Positions 14,689-22,575 of a stretch of DNA of 64,000 nucleotides are shown here, piece after piece. Both the position numbers and the translations under genes were made by a program. Origin of the DNA: Streptomyces agglomeratus. GTDB lineage: Bacteria; Actinomycetota; Actinomycetes; Streptomycetales; Streptomycetaceae. Numbering within the stretch: the stretch's first letter is position 1; each line of letters begins with the position of its first letter. The notes beneath the pieces are model-generated. The model ran no database searches and had not been told where the DNA came from. It saw only the letters and a list, made by a program, of their open reading frames with translations. The stretch lies in NCBI RefSeq assembly GCF_001746415.1, contig NZ_MEHJ01000001.1, positions 1,675,001 through 1,739,000 of the forward strand. Reading direction: 5' to 3'.

Positions 14689-14883
14689 TCAGACGTTGTC
14701 GACGTACGTGAAGAGCGCAGCTTCCTGGGCGAACCCTGCGGCGCCGCCGGGGTAGTAGCAGCGCACGTACTCGATGGCCTGCTCTTCACTGACGCGGGCA
14801 GTGGCGGGCCGGTTGAGGCAGTCGGAAGCCCAGTCAATGGCTTCCGTCAGCAGCTCGCCCGTGAGGATGTTGGCGTTGTCCAT
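14689..14883 (-). CDS. small hypothetical phage protein, first of the leftward train
   Basis: 64 aa from ATG 14883, with GGAGAGGGATCACC upstream. Helical protein (NANILTGELLTEAIDWASDC, EEQAIEYVRCYYPGG). It is the first clear gene left of the large non-coding region, so the operon promoter should lie between it and about 15.5 kb. Confidence 0.72.
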   Translation of the reverse strand: MDNANILTGELLTEAIDWASDCLNRPATARVSEEQAIEYVRCYYPGGAAGFAQEAALFTYVDNV

Positions 14884-14933
14884 GGTGATCCCTCTCCAAA
14901 GATCAATGACTCATCAAGCGGGCAGGGATGGAC

Positions 14934-15194
14934 TTAGTCCCGTATCCGGCGGACGTCGCGAATGGCACGCTCAGCCACCGGTCTCAGGGGCACAGGCTCC
15001 ACCCCTGCCCACATGACGAGTGACGGGCCGGTAAGGGCCCGCCATCGTCCGTTGTGTGTGCCCGTACAACGGGCGTTCGCGGCATCTAGGTTGTCGCGGT
15101 ACCTCTCACCCTTTTTCAGGTCAGGGGAGGGAGCCTGTACGGCTCTGTGACCTATGCAGTCCCGTAGCGCCGGCCGGCGCTGTCTCTGCATCAC
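14934..15194 (-). CDS. possible hypothetical protein
   Basis: 86 aa open frame from ATG 15194. The last 60 residues (RYRDNLDAANARC, RWRALTGPSLVMWAGVEPV, ERAIRDVRRIRD) look protein-like, but the start has no clear ribosome site and codon use is less GC-biased than in the neighbours. Listed as doubtful. Confidence 0.3.
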   Translation of the reverse strand: MMQRQRRPALRDCIGHRAVQAPSPDLKKGERYRDNLDAANARCTGTHNGRWRALTGPSLVMWAGVEPVPLRPVAERAIRDVRRIRD

Positions 15195-15639
15195 CCGCTA
15201 TCGGCTCTATCGCCTGAGACCTTCTCGGTCTTGGGGTGGCTCGCTGTTGAGTTCTCGTGCCGCACGGTCCGCAGTCGAAGCGATCACCGGCGGGTGTGAA
15301 CGGCCCGTGAATCATGGCGCGTTCGTGTTGCTCAACTCCTCCCGGTTGCTCCCGTTTCCGGGGCTCCGTGGTGGAGTGATTAGAGACTGCGCCCTGACCA
15401 CGTTCGTGGTCAAGTGGTTCTGAGGAAGTTTTTCCAAGATTCTTTTCGAACCCTGCTTGACCTGCACTTATGAGGGTTGCCTGAGTTGGGCACTTTCTTT
15501 CGTTGAGATCTAAAGCGACCACCACCGTGGTTGCGGTGGCGATCAGTCCGTGTGTGTTCGAGCGGTGGAGACGCACTCCGGGTGCGGCTGGATCGCACGG
15601 GGTGCGAAGGGGCGTATTCGCTGGTCAGGGGGCGTGCGC
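15195..15639. promoter_or_regulatory. non-coding control region with an 18-bp perfect palindrome
   Basis: No convincing gene. TGACCACGTTCGTGGTCA (15395-15412) is a perfect 18-bp palindrome of the kind bound by dimeric regulators. It is followed by the most AT-rich stretch of the prophage (15423-15450 and 15485-15520), with TTGACC at 15458-15463. These are good candidates for the early leftward and/or late rightward promoters. Confidence 0.55.
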
Positions 15640-16530
15640 TGGGCATATGACATGACGTCACGTAATCGCACTGCGCCTGTGCGTGGTGCGCGTGGGGCGC
15701 ATGGGGTCATACGCAGCGCACCGTGTGCGCGGGGCATGACCGCAGCACACCGATTGCGGAGCAACGCGGTGTGCATGTGACTGCCCTTGGAGGGCTCTTG
15801 GGATGGCCGGGCCTCACGAGCCCGGTGGTGGGGGTGCTGCGGCCCTCATGGGCCGGCGGGGACGCTCCCGCACACGCTGTGTGCGTGGCTGCGGTGGCGC
15901 CGCTCCCAGCCCCCTTGTGGGGGCTGAGGGAGCCTCGCGCGTACGTGTACGAGCTGCCGGCCATGGGCCGGCTGCTGTGCCCCCATGGGGCACTGCTCCC
16001 CCCTTCCGCCGTACACCCCCAAGGGGGTTGGCGGTGTGCATGGCGACGTGGTCAGGGCGTGAGCCCTGCCCTTGTCCACGCGTGTGCGTGCATGTGTGCA
16101 CGCGCGTGAGCTGGTGGCCGTAGGCCACCCGCTGTGGCCCGTAGGGCCACTGCTATGGATGTGAGCCAGGCTCACATAGCTATGGGGAGCGGGGTGAGCG
16201 AGAGCTGTGTGAGGGGGGGGTGTCCCCCTCACCAGGTCGAGCGAGGCCCCCTGCTGGCCCCGTTGGGGCCCGCTCGCCCCTGTGGGGCGCGCTGTGTGCT
16301 GTCTTTGACCCCCGGGTGTTAAACCGGGGGCCGAGCTCGACCGATGGTCTCCGACCAGAGGTCGCTGCTAAAGCCCCTGGTATCAGCTGAGCCCTGTTGG
16401 GCTCCCATCTCCGGCGCGATTGTCCGCCACTTGGGGTGGCGTAGCGCTGGCGCTTTCCGCGGCCTTGGGGCCGCAGCTGGGGGCGCCCTGGCGGGCGCCA
16501 GCTGGGCGCGCGTGAGCGCGTGGGCAGGGA
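15640..16530. repeat. array of about 26 consecutive short palindromes (hairpin array)
   Basis: Nearly every base lies in an inverted repeat with a 2-8 base loop. Checked stems include 15716-15730, 15745-15774 (with an inner stem), 15783-15795, 15840-15855, 15869-15885, 15902-15933, 15956-15972, 15978-15992, 16015-16028, 16053-16068, 16086-16103, 16113-16129, 16134-16150, 16159-16177, 16209-16232, 16256-16270, 16275-16289, 16309-16330, 16345-16357, 16389-16404, 16425-16441 and 16459-16474. Some are enclosed by longer-range pairing (16235-16242 with 16335-16342). The stems differ in sequence, so this is not a simple repeat family. It lies directly upstream of the terminase gene, where packaging sites and genome ends are usually found. 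Confidence 0.9.
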
Positions 16531-16908
16531 AGCCCCTGACAGGGAAGGACGCAGGGCATTACTCCTGGTCAGCGCGGCATGTGGAGTCAGGTCTTGTGTG
16601 TGTCCGCCACGGCGCTCCTGCCTTCGGACGCCTGCTCCTCGTGGTACGCCCAGTCGAATCTGGGCGTGATTGTGCGGCGCCCTCTAACGGCCTGCATCCG
16701 CTTTCAGCGCGGGTGACCGGGGAGCGTGCTCGACCCGGCAGGGCGAACTGTGCCTGAATTCCCAGGATTCCGCGCGCAGAATGGAACACGTTCTAGTTAT
16801 CGAGCGCTTACGTGCCCTTTTGGAGAGTGATAGCAGAAAAACGCTAGCTGATGTACGGTCCCCGGCTGGTCGGTCCCCCTCGGGACCCCCCGAGTCGGGA
16901 GGTGGGGC
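16531..16908. promoter_or_regulatory. late-operon leader and promoter region
   Basis: No gene. Holds an 8-bp stem ACGCCCAG/CTGGGCGT (16646-16667), a GAACACGTTC palindrome in an AT-richer stretch (about 16783-16800), and GGTCCC/GGGACC (16872-16887) just before the terminase ribosome site GGGAGGTG. The promoter of the rightward late block is expected near 16780-16860. Confidence 0.5.
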
Positions 16909-18834
16909 GTGGTCAAGCTGATCCAGGGCGAACTGCCGCCCCTGAAGCCCCGGGACCGGCGCTCCTCCACCTTGTCCTCCAAGGACAAGAAGCAGACCAT
17001 CCTGGCGACCGTCCGCATGGGCGGGACGATCGAGGACGGCTGCCGGCAGGCCGGCTGCTCGCGCAAGACGCACGAGTACTACCGCCGCTCGGACCCGGAC
17101 TACCGGGACCTGATGGACCGGGCCCTCCAGGCGAAGATCGACCGCGCCGAGGGCAACCGGGCAGAGCTGCCCGACTTCCCGGACTTCTGCGAGAAGTACC
17201 TGAACACGCGGCTCTTCACGCACCACCTCCAGTGGTACGACCTGCTGGAGGCGAAGCCCCCGCGGAACCTGCACCCGCGTCAGCGCTTCGTGCAGGGCGA
17301 CACCGACCAGATTGTGGTCAACACTCCCCCGGAGCACGCGAAGAGCACCACGCTGACGGTGAACTACGTGGTGTGGAGGATCTGCCAGGACCCCAACGTC
17401 CGCATCCTGTTGATCAGCAAGACGCAGGACATGGCCAAGAAGTTCTTGCTCTCCATCAAGGAGCGCTTGGCCGAGAGCGAGACGTACCTGGACCTCCAGC
17501 AGGCTTTCGGCCCGCCTGGCGGCTTCGCGGAGGGCTCCGCGTCCTGGACCTCGGACCGCATCTATGTTGCGGGCCGTACGGCCGGAGAGAAGGACCCCAC
17601 CGTGCAAGCGGTGGGCATCGGGGGCCACATCTACGGCTCCCGCTGTGACTTGGCGATCATGGACGACACGATCGACCACACGAACCACCAGCAGTACGAA
17701 TCGCAGATCGACTGGATTCAGAACCAGGTGGGCAGCCGTGTGGCCGACGCGGGCGGCCGGATGCTGCTCATCGGCACGCGCATGGAGTCGGTGGACCTGT
17801 ACTCGGAGATCCTGAAGCCGCAGTACTACCTGGAGGGCCAGAGTCCCTGGACGTACCTGACCCAGCCCGCGGTCCTGGAGTACGCGGATGACCCCAAAGA
17901 CTGGGTCACCCTGTGGCCGCAGACCAACCGGCCTCCGGTCACCATCGCGGCCAGGAAGCTCGTCCAGCAGGACGCCGCGGGCCTGTGGCCCATGTGGGAC
18001 GGCCCGGCCCTCTCGCGCAAGCGCCGCAAGATGAGGGCGCGCAACTGGTCCTTGGTCTACATGCAGGACCAGGTGGCGGACGACGCGATCTTCAAAATGG
18101 AGGACGTCCAGGGCTGCATCGACCGGGCCCGCTACCCGGGCCGGCTGCACGACGGGCAGAGCGACCACCGCAAGTACGGCATGGACGGCCTTCAGGTCGT
18201 CGCCGGTCTTGACCCGGCCGCCGCGGGGTGTACCGCCATGGTCGTGGTCGGTCTCGACCGGCAGACGGGCATCCGCTGGGTGCTGGACGTGGTGAACAAG
18301 AGAGGGATGCCCCCGCACGAGATGCGCGCCGAGATCAAGCGCCTGACGGAGCGATACGGCATCTCGGAGTGGCGGATCGAGAAGAACGCGTACCAGGGCT
18401 CGATCGTCCAGGATGCCGCGATCCGCACATACCTCAATGCCCGCGGCTGTCTCATCACGCCGCACCAGACGGACAGCAAGAAGTGGGACTCGGACTTCGG
18501 CGTGGCCTCCATGGCCACCCTCTTCGAAGGCTGGTCCGAGGGGCGGAACCTGGTCCGTCTGCCGTCGCAGACGCAGAGCGAGAGCATGCGCGCCTTCGTG
18601 GAGCAGCTGTGCTCGTGGTTCCCGGAGACCAAGGGCCTGACGGACATCGTGATGGCCTGGTGGTTCACGGAGATCCGCTGCCGCGAGCTGATGATGACCG
18701 ACTTCGGCGGCTGGCATCAGCAGGCGAGTGAGTTCGCCTCGGAGCGCGACCTGGCCGGCCAGAACGTGATTGACATCGACTTCGCTCTGCAACAGCAGGG
18801 CGCGGGGGCCTGGGACGGCTCCCTTCGCTGGTGA
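16909..18834 (+). CDS. terL: terminase large subunit
   Basis: 641 aa from GTG 16909 (GGGAGGTG upstream). Packaging motor: ATPase plus RNase-H-fold nuclease. Seen: Walker-A-like PPEHAKST near residue 140, Walker B LAIMDDTID near 250, nuclease start GLDPAAAGCTAMVVVG near 440. The N-terminal 25-65 (ILATVRMGGTIEDGC, AGCSRKTHEYYRRSDP) looks like a helix-turn-helix of small-terminase type. Since no separate small subunit gene was found nearby, DNA recognition may be built into this protein. First gene of the late block, next to the hairpin array. Confidence 0.95.
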   Translation: MVKLIQGELPPLKPRDRRSSTLSSKDKKQTILATVRMGGTIEDGCRQAGCSRKTHEYYRRSDPDYRDLMDRALQAKIDRAEGNRAELPDFPDFCEKYLNTRLFTHHLQWYDLLEAKPPRNLHPRQRFVQGDTDQIVVNTPPEHAKSTTLTVNYVVWRICQDPNVRILLISKTQDMAKKFLLSIKERLAESETYLDLQQAFGPPGGFAEGSASWTSDRIYVAGRTAGEKDPTVQAVGIGGHIYGSRCDLAIMDDTIDHTNHQQYESQIDWIQNQVGSRVADAGGRMLLIGTRMESVDLYSEILKPQYYLEGQSPWTYLTQPAVLEYADDPKDWVTLWPQTNRPPVTIAARKLVQQDAAGLWPMWDGPALSRKRRKMRARNWSLVYMQDQVADDAIFKMEDVQGCIDRARYPGRLHDGQSDHRKYGMDGLQVVAGLDPAAAGCTAMVVVGLDRQTGIRWVLDVVNKRGMPPHEMRAEIKRLTERYGISEWRIEKNAYQGSIVQDAAIRTYLNARGCLITPHQTDSKKWDSDFGVASMATLFEGWSEGRNLVRLPSQTQSESMRAFVEQLCSWFPETKGLTDIVMAWWFTEIRCRELMMTDFGGWHQQASEFASERDLAGQNVIDIDFALQQQGAGAWDGSLRW

Positions 18835-18845
18835 GGAGAACAGAC

Positions 18846-19592
18846 GTGGCCAAGCCGCTGACGTACGCGCAGTACATCGGAGCCCTGAGAGGCGTCGGCC
18901 TGAAGGTCGTTGAGGTCCAGACCGACGGCAAGAGCCCGGCCCTCCACAACCGCAACCACATGGGTGACTGGGGCCCAGTACACGGCATCATGCTGCACCA
19001 CACCGTGACCAAGGGCGCGGCGAACACGGTGGAGATCTGCCGCCGCGGCTATGCCGGCCTCCCCGGGCCGCTGTGCCAGGGCGTCATCACCAAGGACGGC
19101 GCCATTCACGTCGTTGGGTACGGCCGGGCGAATCACGCCGGCATGGGGGACGGCGACGTACTGCGCGCCGTCATCAACGAGACGACCCTCCCACTCGACA
19201 ACCAGGCCAACACCGACGGCAACAAGCACTTCTACGGCTTCGAGTGCGAGAACCTCGGGGACGGCAAGGACCCTTGGACCAAGGCCCAGGTGGCGTCCAT
19301 GGTCCTGGCTTCCGCGGCCATCTGCCGCGCGCACACCAAGCTGGACCCCGAGAACCCGTGGACCGCGAAGAGCGTGATCGCCCACGCGGAGTGGCAGCCG
19401 GGAAAGATCGACCCTCGCCCTCACGCGGGCGCCGACGTCTGGACGGACGTCCGTATGCCGGCCCTGCGGAGCCGCATCGGCTCGGAACTGAAGGTCACGC
19501 CCAAGCCGCCGACGCCTCCGGCGCCGGCTCCTGCGCTGACCTTGGAATCCCTCGCCAAGAGGGTCGCCGCCTTGGAAGCGAAGCTGAAGTAG
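18846..19592 (+). CDS. N-acetylmuramoyl-L-alanine amidase endolysin
   Basis: 248 aa from GTG 18846, which has GAGGAG seven bases upstream (GTG 18831 overlaps the terminase stop). Type 2 (PGRP-fold) amidase cutting the lactyl-peptide bond of peptidoglycan. Zinc ligands fit GIMLHHTVTKGA (His) and VIAHAEWQPGKIDPR (His, with the catalytic Lys region). A Pro/Ala linker (TPKPPTPPAPAPA) leads to a short C-terminal coiled coil (ESLAKRVAALEAKLK). No signal peptide, so it needs a holin. Unusually placed between terminase and portal, 20 kb from the holin-like genes. Confidence 0.92.
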   Translation: MAKPLTYAQYIGALRGVGLKVVEVQTDGKSPALHNRNHMGDWGPVHGIMLHHTVTKGAANTVEICRRGYAGLPGPLCQGVITKDGAIHVVGYGRANHAGMGDGDVLRAVINETTLPLDNQANTDGNKHFYGFECENLGDGKDPWTKAQVASMVLASAAICRAHTKLDPENPWTAKSVIAHAEWQPGKIDPRPHAGADVWTDVRMPALRSRIGSELKVTPKPPTPPAPAPALTLESLAKRVAALEAKLK

Positions 19593-19628
19593 TTCATTCG
19601 TCGTACAGTTCGCGCCCGGGAGGTGGTC

Positions 19629-21455
19629 ATGGCGGACATTGAGCGGATATCACGCCGAGTGGAGGCCCTTCGTCGTGACAGCCACGAGCGCGACGCGCGG
19701 CATCAGACGATCTTTGACGCACGGGCGCAGAAGCTGGACAGCATCGCCCCGGGCTCGATGCCGGACGCGTGGCCGCGTCCCATCACGGCGAACGCCATCG
19801 ACACGGCCGCGAGGCAGCTGGCGGAGAATTTGGCGCCGCTCCCGTCGATCAACTGCTCCTCTGGCGTGACGACGTCGAACCGGCAAAAGGCGTTCGTCGC
19901 CAAGAAGACGAAGATCGCGTACTCGTACGTCCTGGACAGCAACCTGAAGGCGAAGATGCCGCAGGGCTGCGACTGGTACCTGATGTACGGGTCCATGCCG
20001 ATCTTGGTCGAGCCGGATTTCGAGCAGGGGCGCCCGCGCCTGCGGATCGACAACCCGCTGAAGAGCTACCCGCAGTTCGATCTGGCGGGTAAGTGCATCT
20101 CGTACACCAAGGTCTGGCGCGAGCCGGCTCGGCAGCTGGCGGCGAAGTTCCCCGAGCACGCTGACGCGATCCTCGGGCGGGACCAGTCATTCAGTCGACA
20201 GACCACGGGCGACACCGAGCTTGAGCTGGTCAAGTACTGCGACAAGGACCAGTACGTCCTCTACATGCCCGAGCGCTCGAACCTCGTGCTTATGGAGACG
20301 GAGAACCGCTTCGGCAAGGTCCCCGTCGCCGTGGCACAGAAGCCCAGCTGGGACGACCAGGACCGCGGTCAGTTCGATGACGTGGTCTGGCCGATGATGG
20401 CGAACAACCGCATGGCGATGCTCGGCCTTCAGGCCACACAGCAGACGGTCAGGGCGCCCTTGGCCATCCCGACCGACGTGCAGCGCATCCCCTTCGGGGA
20501 CGATGCGGTGATCCGTACGAACAGCCCGGAGAAGATCCGGCGCGTGGGTACGGACATGCCGCAGGCCGCCTGGCAGCAGGGGGCCATGCTCCAGGCCGAG
20601 GTGATGCGCGGTACGCGTACGCCCGCCAGTGCTACCGGCGACGTGGACGCGTCGATCATCACGGGTCGAGGCGTGGACGCCCTCAACGGCGGCTATGACG
20701 TGCAGATCGCCACGGGTCAGCTGATGATCGGTGACGCGCTGGAGCGCGCCCTGGAACTGTGCTTCGAGATGGACGAGAAGTACTGGCCCGACTCGAAGAA
20801 GGTCGTCAGCGGCGTCATCAACGGCACGCCGTTCGAGGAGTCGTACACCCCGGCCAAGGACATCAAGGGCAACTACCGGGTGAGCGTGAGCTACGGCTTC
20901 GCCTCGGGGATGAACCCGAACCAAGCCTTGGTTTTCCTTCTCCAGCTCCGCGGCGACCAGCTGGTGCCGCGCGACTTCGTACAGCGCCAGCTGCCCATGG
21001 ACGTCGATGTGGCGGACCTTCAGCGCCAGGTCGATATCGAGCAGGTCGAGGACGCCCTGAAGCAAGGGATCTTCTCCATGCTCAGCAGTGCCGGGATCAT
21101 GGCCCAGCAGGGCATGGACCCCATGATCGTCTTGTCTCAGGCGGCCAGCATTATCGAGATGCGCGAAAAGGGCGTCCCGATGCACGAGGCCATCCTGAAG
21201 GCTTTCCAGCCGGAGCCCGCCGCGTCCCCCACGTCCGCGGCCGGCGCTCCGCCCGGCATCCCGGGAGCCAGCGAGGGCGGCCCCGGGATGCCGCCGGGCA
21301 TGGACGCCGCATCCGGCATGCCGGGCGGTATCGCCCCGGGCCAGGCCCAGATGGGCCCCGGCGGCGCCCCTGACCTCATGTCCATGCTGGCCGGGCTCAC
21401 AAGCTCCGGCCGCCCCTCAATGTCCACATCCGTCAAGCGTCAGGTACCGGCATGA
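19629..21455 (+). CDS. portal protein
   Basis: 608 aa from ATG 19629 (GGGAGGT upstream). Forms the dodecameric DNA channel at the capsid vertex. The order after terminase, the length and the long helical layout (ITANAIDTAARQLAENLAPLP, VSGVINGTPFEES, a C-terminal Gly/Pro/Met-rich tail with repeated GMPGG-like units) fit a portal of the SPP1/phi29-like broad class. No motif is diagnostic; the call rests on context and general resemblance to actinophage portals. Confidence 0.85.
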   Translation: MADIERISRRVEALRRDSHERDARHQTIFDARAQKLDSIAPGSMPDAWPRPITANAIDTAARQLAENLAPLPSINCSSGVTTSNRQKAFVAKKTKIAYSYVLDSNLKAKMPQGCDWYLMYGSMPILVEPDFEQGRPRLRIDNPLKSYPQFDLAGKCISYTKVWREPARQLAAKFPEHADAILGRDQSFSRQTTGDTELELVKYCDKDQYVLYMPERSNLVLMETENRFGKVPVAVAQKPSWDDQDRGQFDDVVWPMMANNRMAMLGLQATQQTVRAPLAIPTDVQRIPFGDDAVIRTNSPEKIRRVGTDMPQAAWQQGAMLQAEVMRGTRTPASATGDVDASIITGRGVDALNGGYDVQIATGQLMIGDALERALELCFEMDEKYWPDSKKVVSGVINGTPFEESYTPAKDIKGNYRVSVSYGFASGMNPNQALVFLLQLRGDQLVPRDFVQRQLPMDVDVADLQRQVDIEQVEDALKQGIFSMLSSAGIMAQQGMDPMIVLSQAASIIEMREKGVPMHEAILKAFQPEPAASPTSAAGAPPGIPGASEGGPGMPPGMDAASGMPGGIAPGQAQMGPGGAPDLMSMLAGLTSSGRPSMSTSVKRQVPA

Positions 21456-21685
21456 CCTGCAAGAGCTGCGGGCGCGAGCCCGAGAACGGCCGCCCCACGC
21501 ACTGGCTCGGCTGCAAGGAGATCCCGTCAGGCGGTCGCCTGATGGAGCTCTTCGAGGAGCAGAACCACCTGTCACCCGAGACGTGCTGCGAGCACGGCGA
21601 GTGCACGAACCCCAAGCGTCCGCAGGGCAAGGGCCGTGCGCCCAAGTTCTGCGAGGACCACAGCGACCCGAAGAAGAGGAAGTGA
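21452..21685 (+). CDS. small Cys-rich protein after portal
   Basis: 77 aa; ATG overlaps the portal stop (ATGA). CKSCGREPENGRP at the start, then CCEHGEC and KFCEDH, probably two zinc sites; basic C-terminus. Could be a small head-completion or regulatory protein. Family not recognised. Confidence 0.72.
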   Translation: MTCKSCGREPENGRPTHWLGCKEIPSGGRLMELFEEQNHLSPETCCEHGECTNPKRPQGKGRAPKFCEDHSDPKKRK

Positions 21686-21690
21686 TCCAG

Positions 21691-21912
21691 ATGTCCGACG
21701 GATTCGCGGGCGACCCGTTCCACGAGGGCGGTAGCCAGCCCATGGAGCACCTGAAGGGCGGCATGGAGCAGCCCCACACCCAGCAGCCCATGCAGGGCTC
21801 GAACGACACCAACAGCAACCAGCACGACTCGCCGGCCGCGGGGTGGAACACGACTTCGCTCGGTTCCAAGCCGTCTCCGACCGGCAGCAACGACGCTCGC
21901 AAGGCTCACTGA
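21691..21912 (+). CDS. low-complexity small virion-region protein
   Basis: 73 aa from ATG 21691. Gly/Gln/Ser/Asn-rich with no predicted fold (MEHLKGGMEQPHTQQPMQG). Coupled by position to the genes on both sides. Possibly disordered internal or scaffold-like protein. Confidence 0.62.
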   Translation: MSDGFAGDPFHEGGSQPMEHLKGGMEQPHTQQPMQGSNDTNSNQHDSPAAGWNTTSLGSKPSPTGSNDARKAH

Positions 21913-21934
21913 GCCATTCCATGAGGAGGAGTGA

Positions 21935-22387
21935 ATGGCCAGCGGTGGATACCGTCAGCCCAGCTCCCCTGCCCCGGTCTCCGGGCCGGGGGCGATGAGT
22001 AAGCGCACGGACGGAGGCCCGGGTCAGCCCGTACGGGCCCCGTCTGGCGGTGCGTACGGCGAGCGCCAGAACCTGGAGCAGCTCCAGCAGTCGGCGCCGC
22101 TCTCGGCTACGCCCGGCGGCGACGTCGGCAGCCCGGAGGCCGTGGACGTCTCAGCGGGCGTCATCGGCTTCGACCAGGGCACGCAGTTGCCGGATGAGCC
22201 GGTCACGGCCGGCGCCGCCCTGGGCGAAGGCCCGGGGCTTGAGGCTCTGGGTCTGCCGGATGAGCCGACCGAGGACATGAGCAACCTGCTCAAGTACCTG
22301 CCCGTACTGGAGCACATGGCCAACCAGCCCGGCGCCTCAAAGGCGGGCCGCAATTTGGTGCGACGGCTCAAGGGAATGGCGACCTGA
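21935..22387 (+). CDS. hypothetical head-region protein
   Basis: 150 aa; ATG preceded by GAGGAG. The disordered N-terminal two thirds end in a helical segment (EDMSNLLKYLPVLEHMANQP, ASKAGRNLVRRLKGM). The stop overlaps the next ATG. No family recognised. Confidence 0.7.
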   Translation: MASGGYRQPSSPAPVSGPGAMSKRTDGGPGQPVRAPSGGAYGERQNLEQLQQSAPLSATPGGDVGSPEAVDVSAGVIGFDQGTQLPDEPVTAGAALGEGPGLEALGLPDEPTEDMSNLLKYLPVLEHMANQPGASKAGRNLVRRLKGMAT

Positions 22388-22575
22388 TGGACTGGTTCAC
22401 GGATCTTGGGAATTTCTCGGCGCTGATGCCCGATGCCCCCGCTCTCGCTTTCGACTTCGCCCTGAACGGGGCGAACCCCGACCTGGTCGGGTACGGCCTG
22501 GCGTACGGCCTTCAGTCGTCGTCCACGCCGATCGACGTGTACGCCCCCGACGAGCCGACCTTCTCGGAGGCGTGA
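22387..22575 (+). CDS. small hypothetical protein
   Basis: 62 aa; TGATG overlaps at both ends (with 22387 upstream and 22575 downstream), so tightly coupled. Acidic, with ALMPDAPALAFDFALNG. May act with the giant protein that follows. Confidence 0.68.
   Translation: MDWFTDLGNFSALMPDAPALAFDFALNGANPDLVGYGLAYGLQSSSTPIDVYAPDEPTFSEA

Noticed and set aside
15121..15576. 151-aa minus-strand open frame next to the hairpin array
   Set aside because: No start site or domain; codon use does not match phage genes and it crosses the 18-bp palindrome and AT-rich control sequence.
15550..16322. Several open frames of 60-130 codons within the hairpin array, on both strands
   Set aside because: They consist of Cys/Gly/Arg/Pro-rich random-looking sequence, no ribosome sites fit, and all frames are equally open because the region is palindromic.
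15640..16530. Possible CRISPR array
   Set aside because: Palindromes differ in sequence and spacing; there is no repeated unit of 24-40 bases with unique spacers and no cas genes (the Cas4-like nuclease lies in a phage replication block).
16684..18792. 702-aa minus-strand open frame
   Set aside because: Antisense to the terminase, whose motifs are clear on the plus strand.
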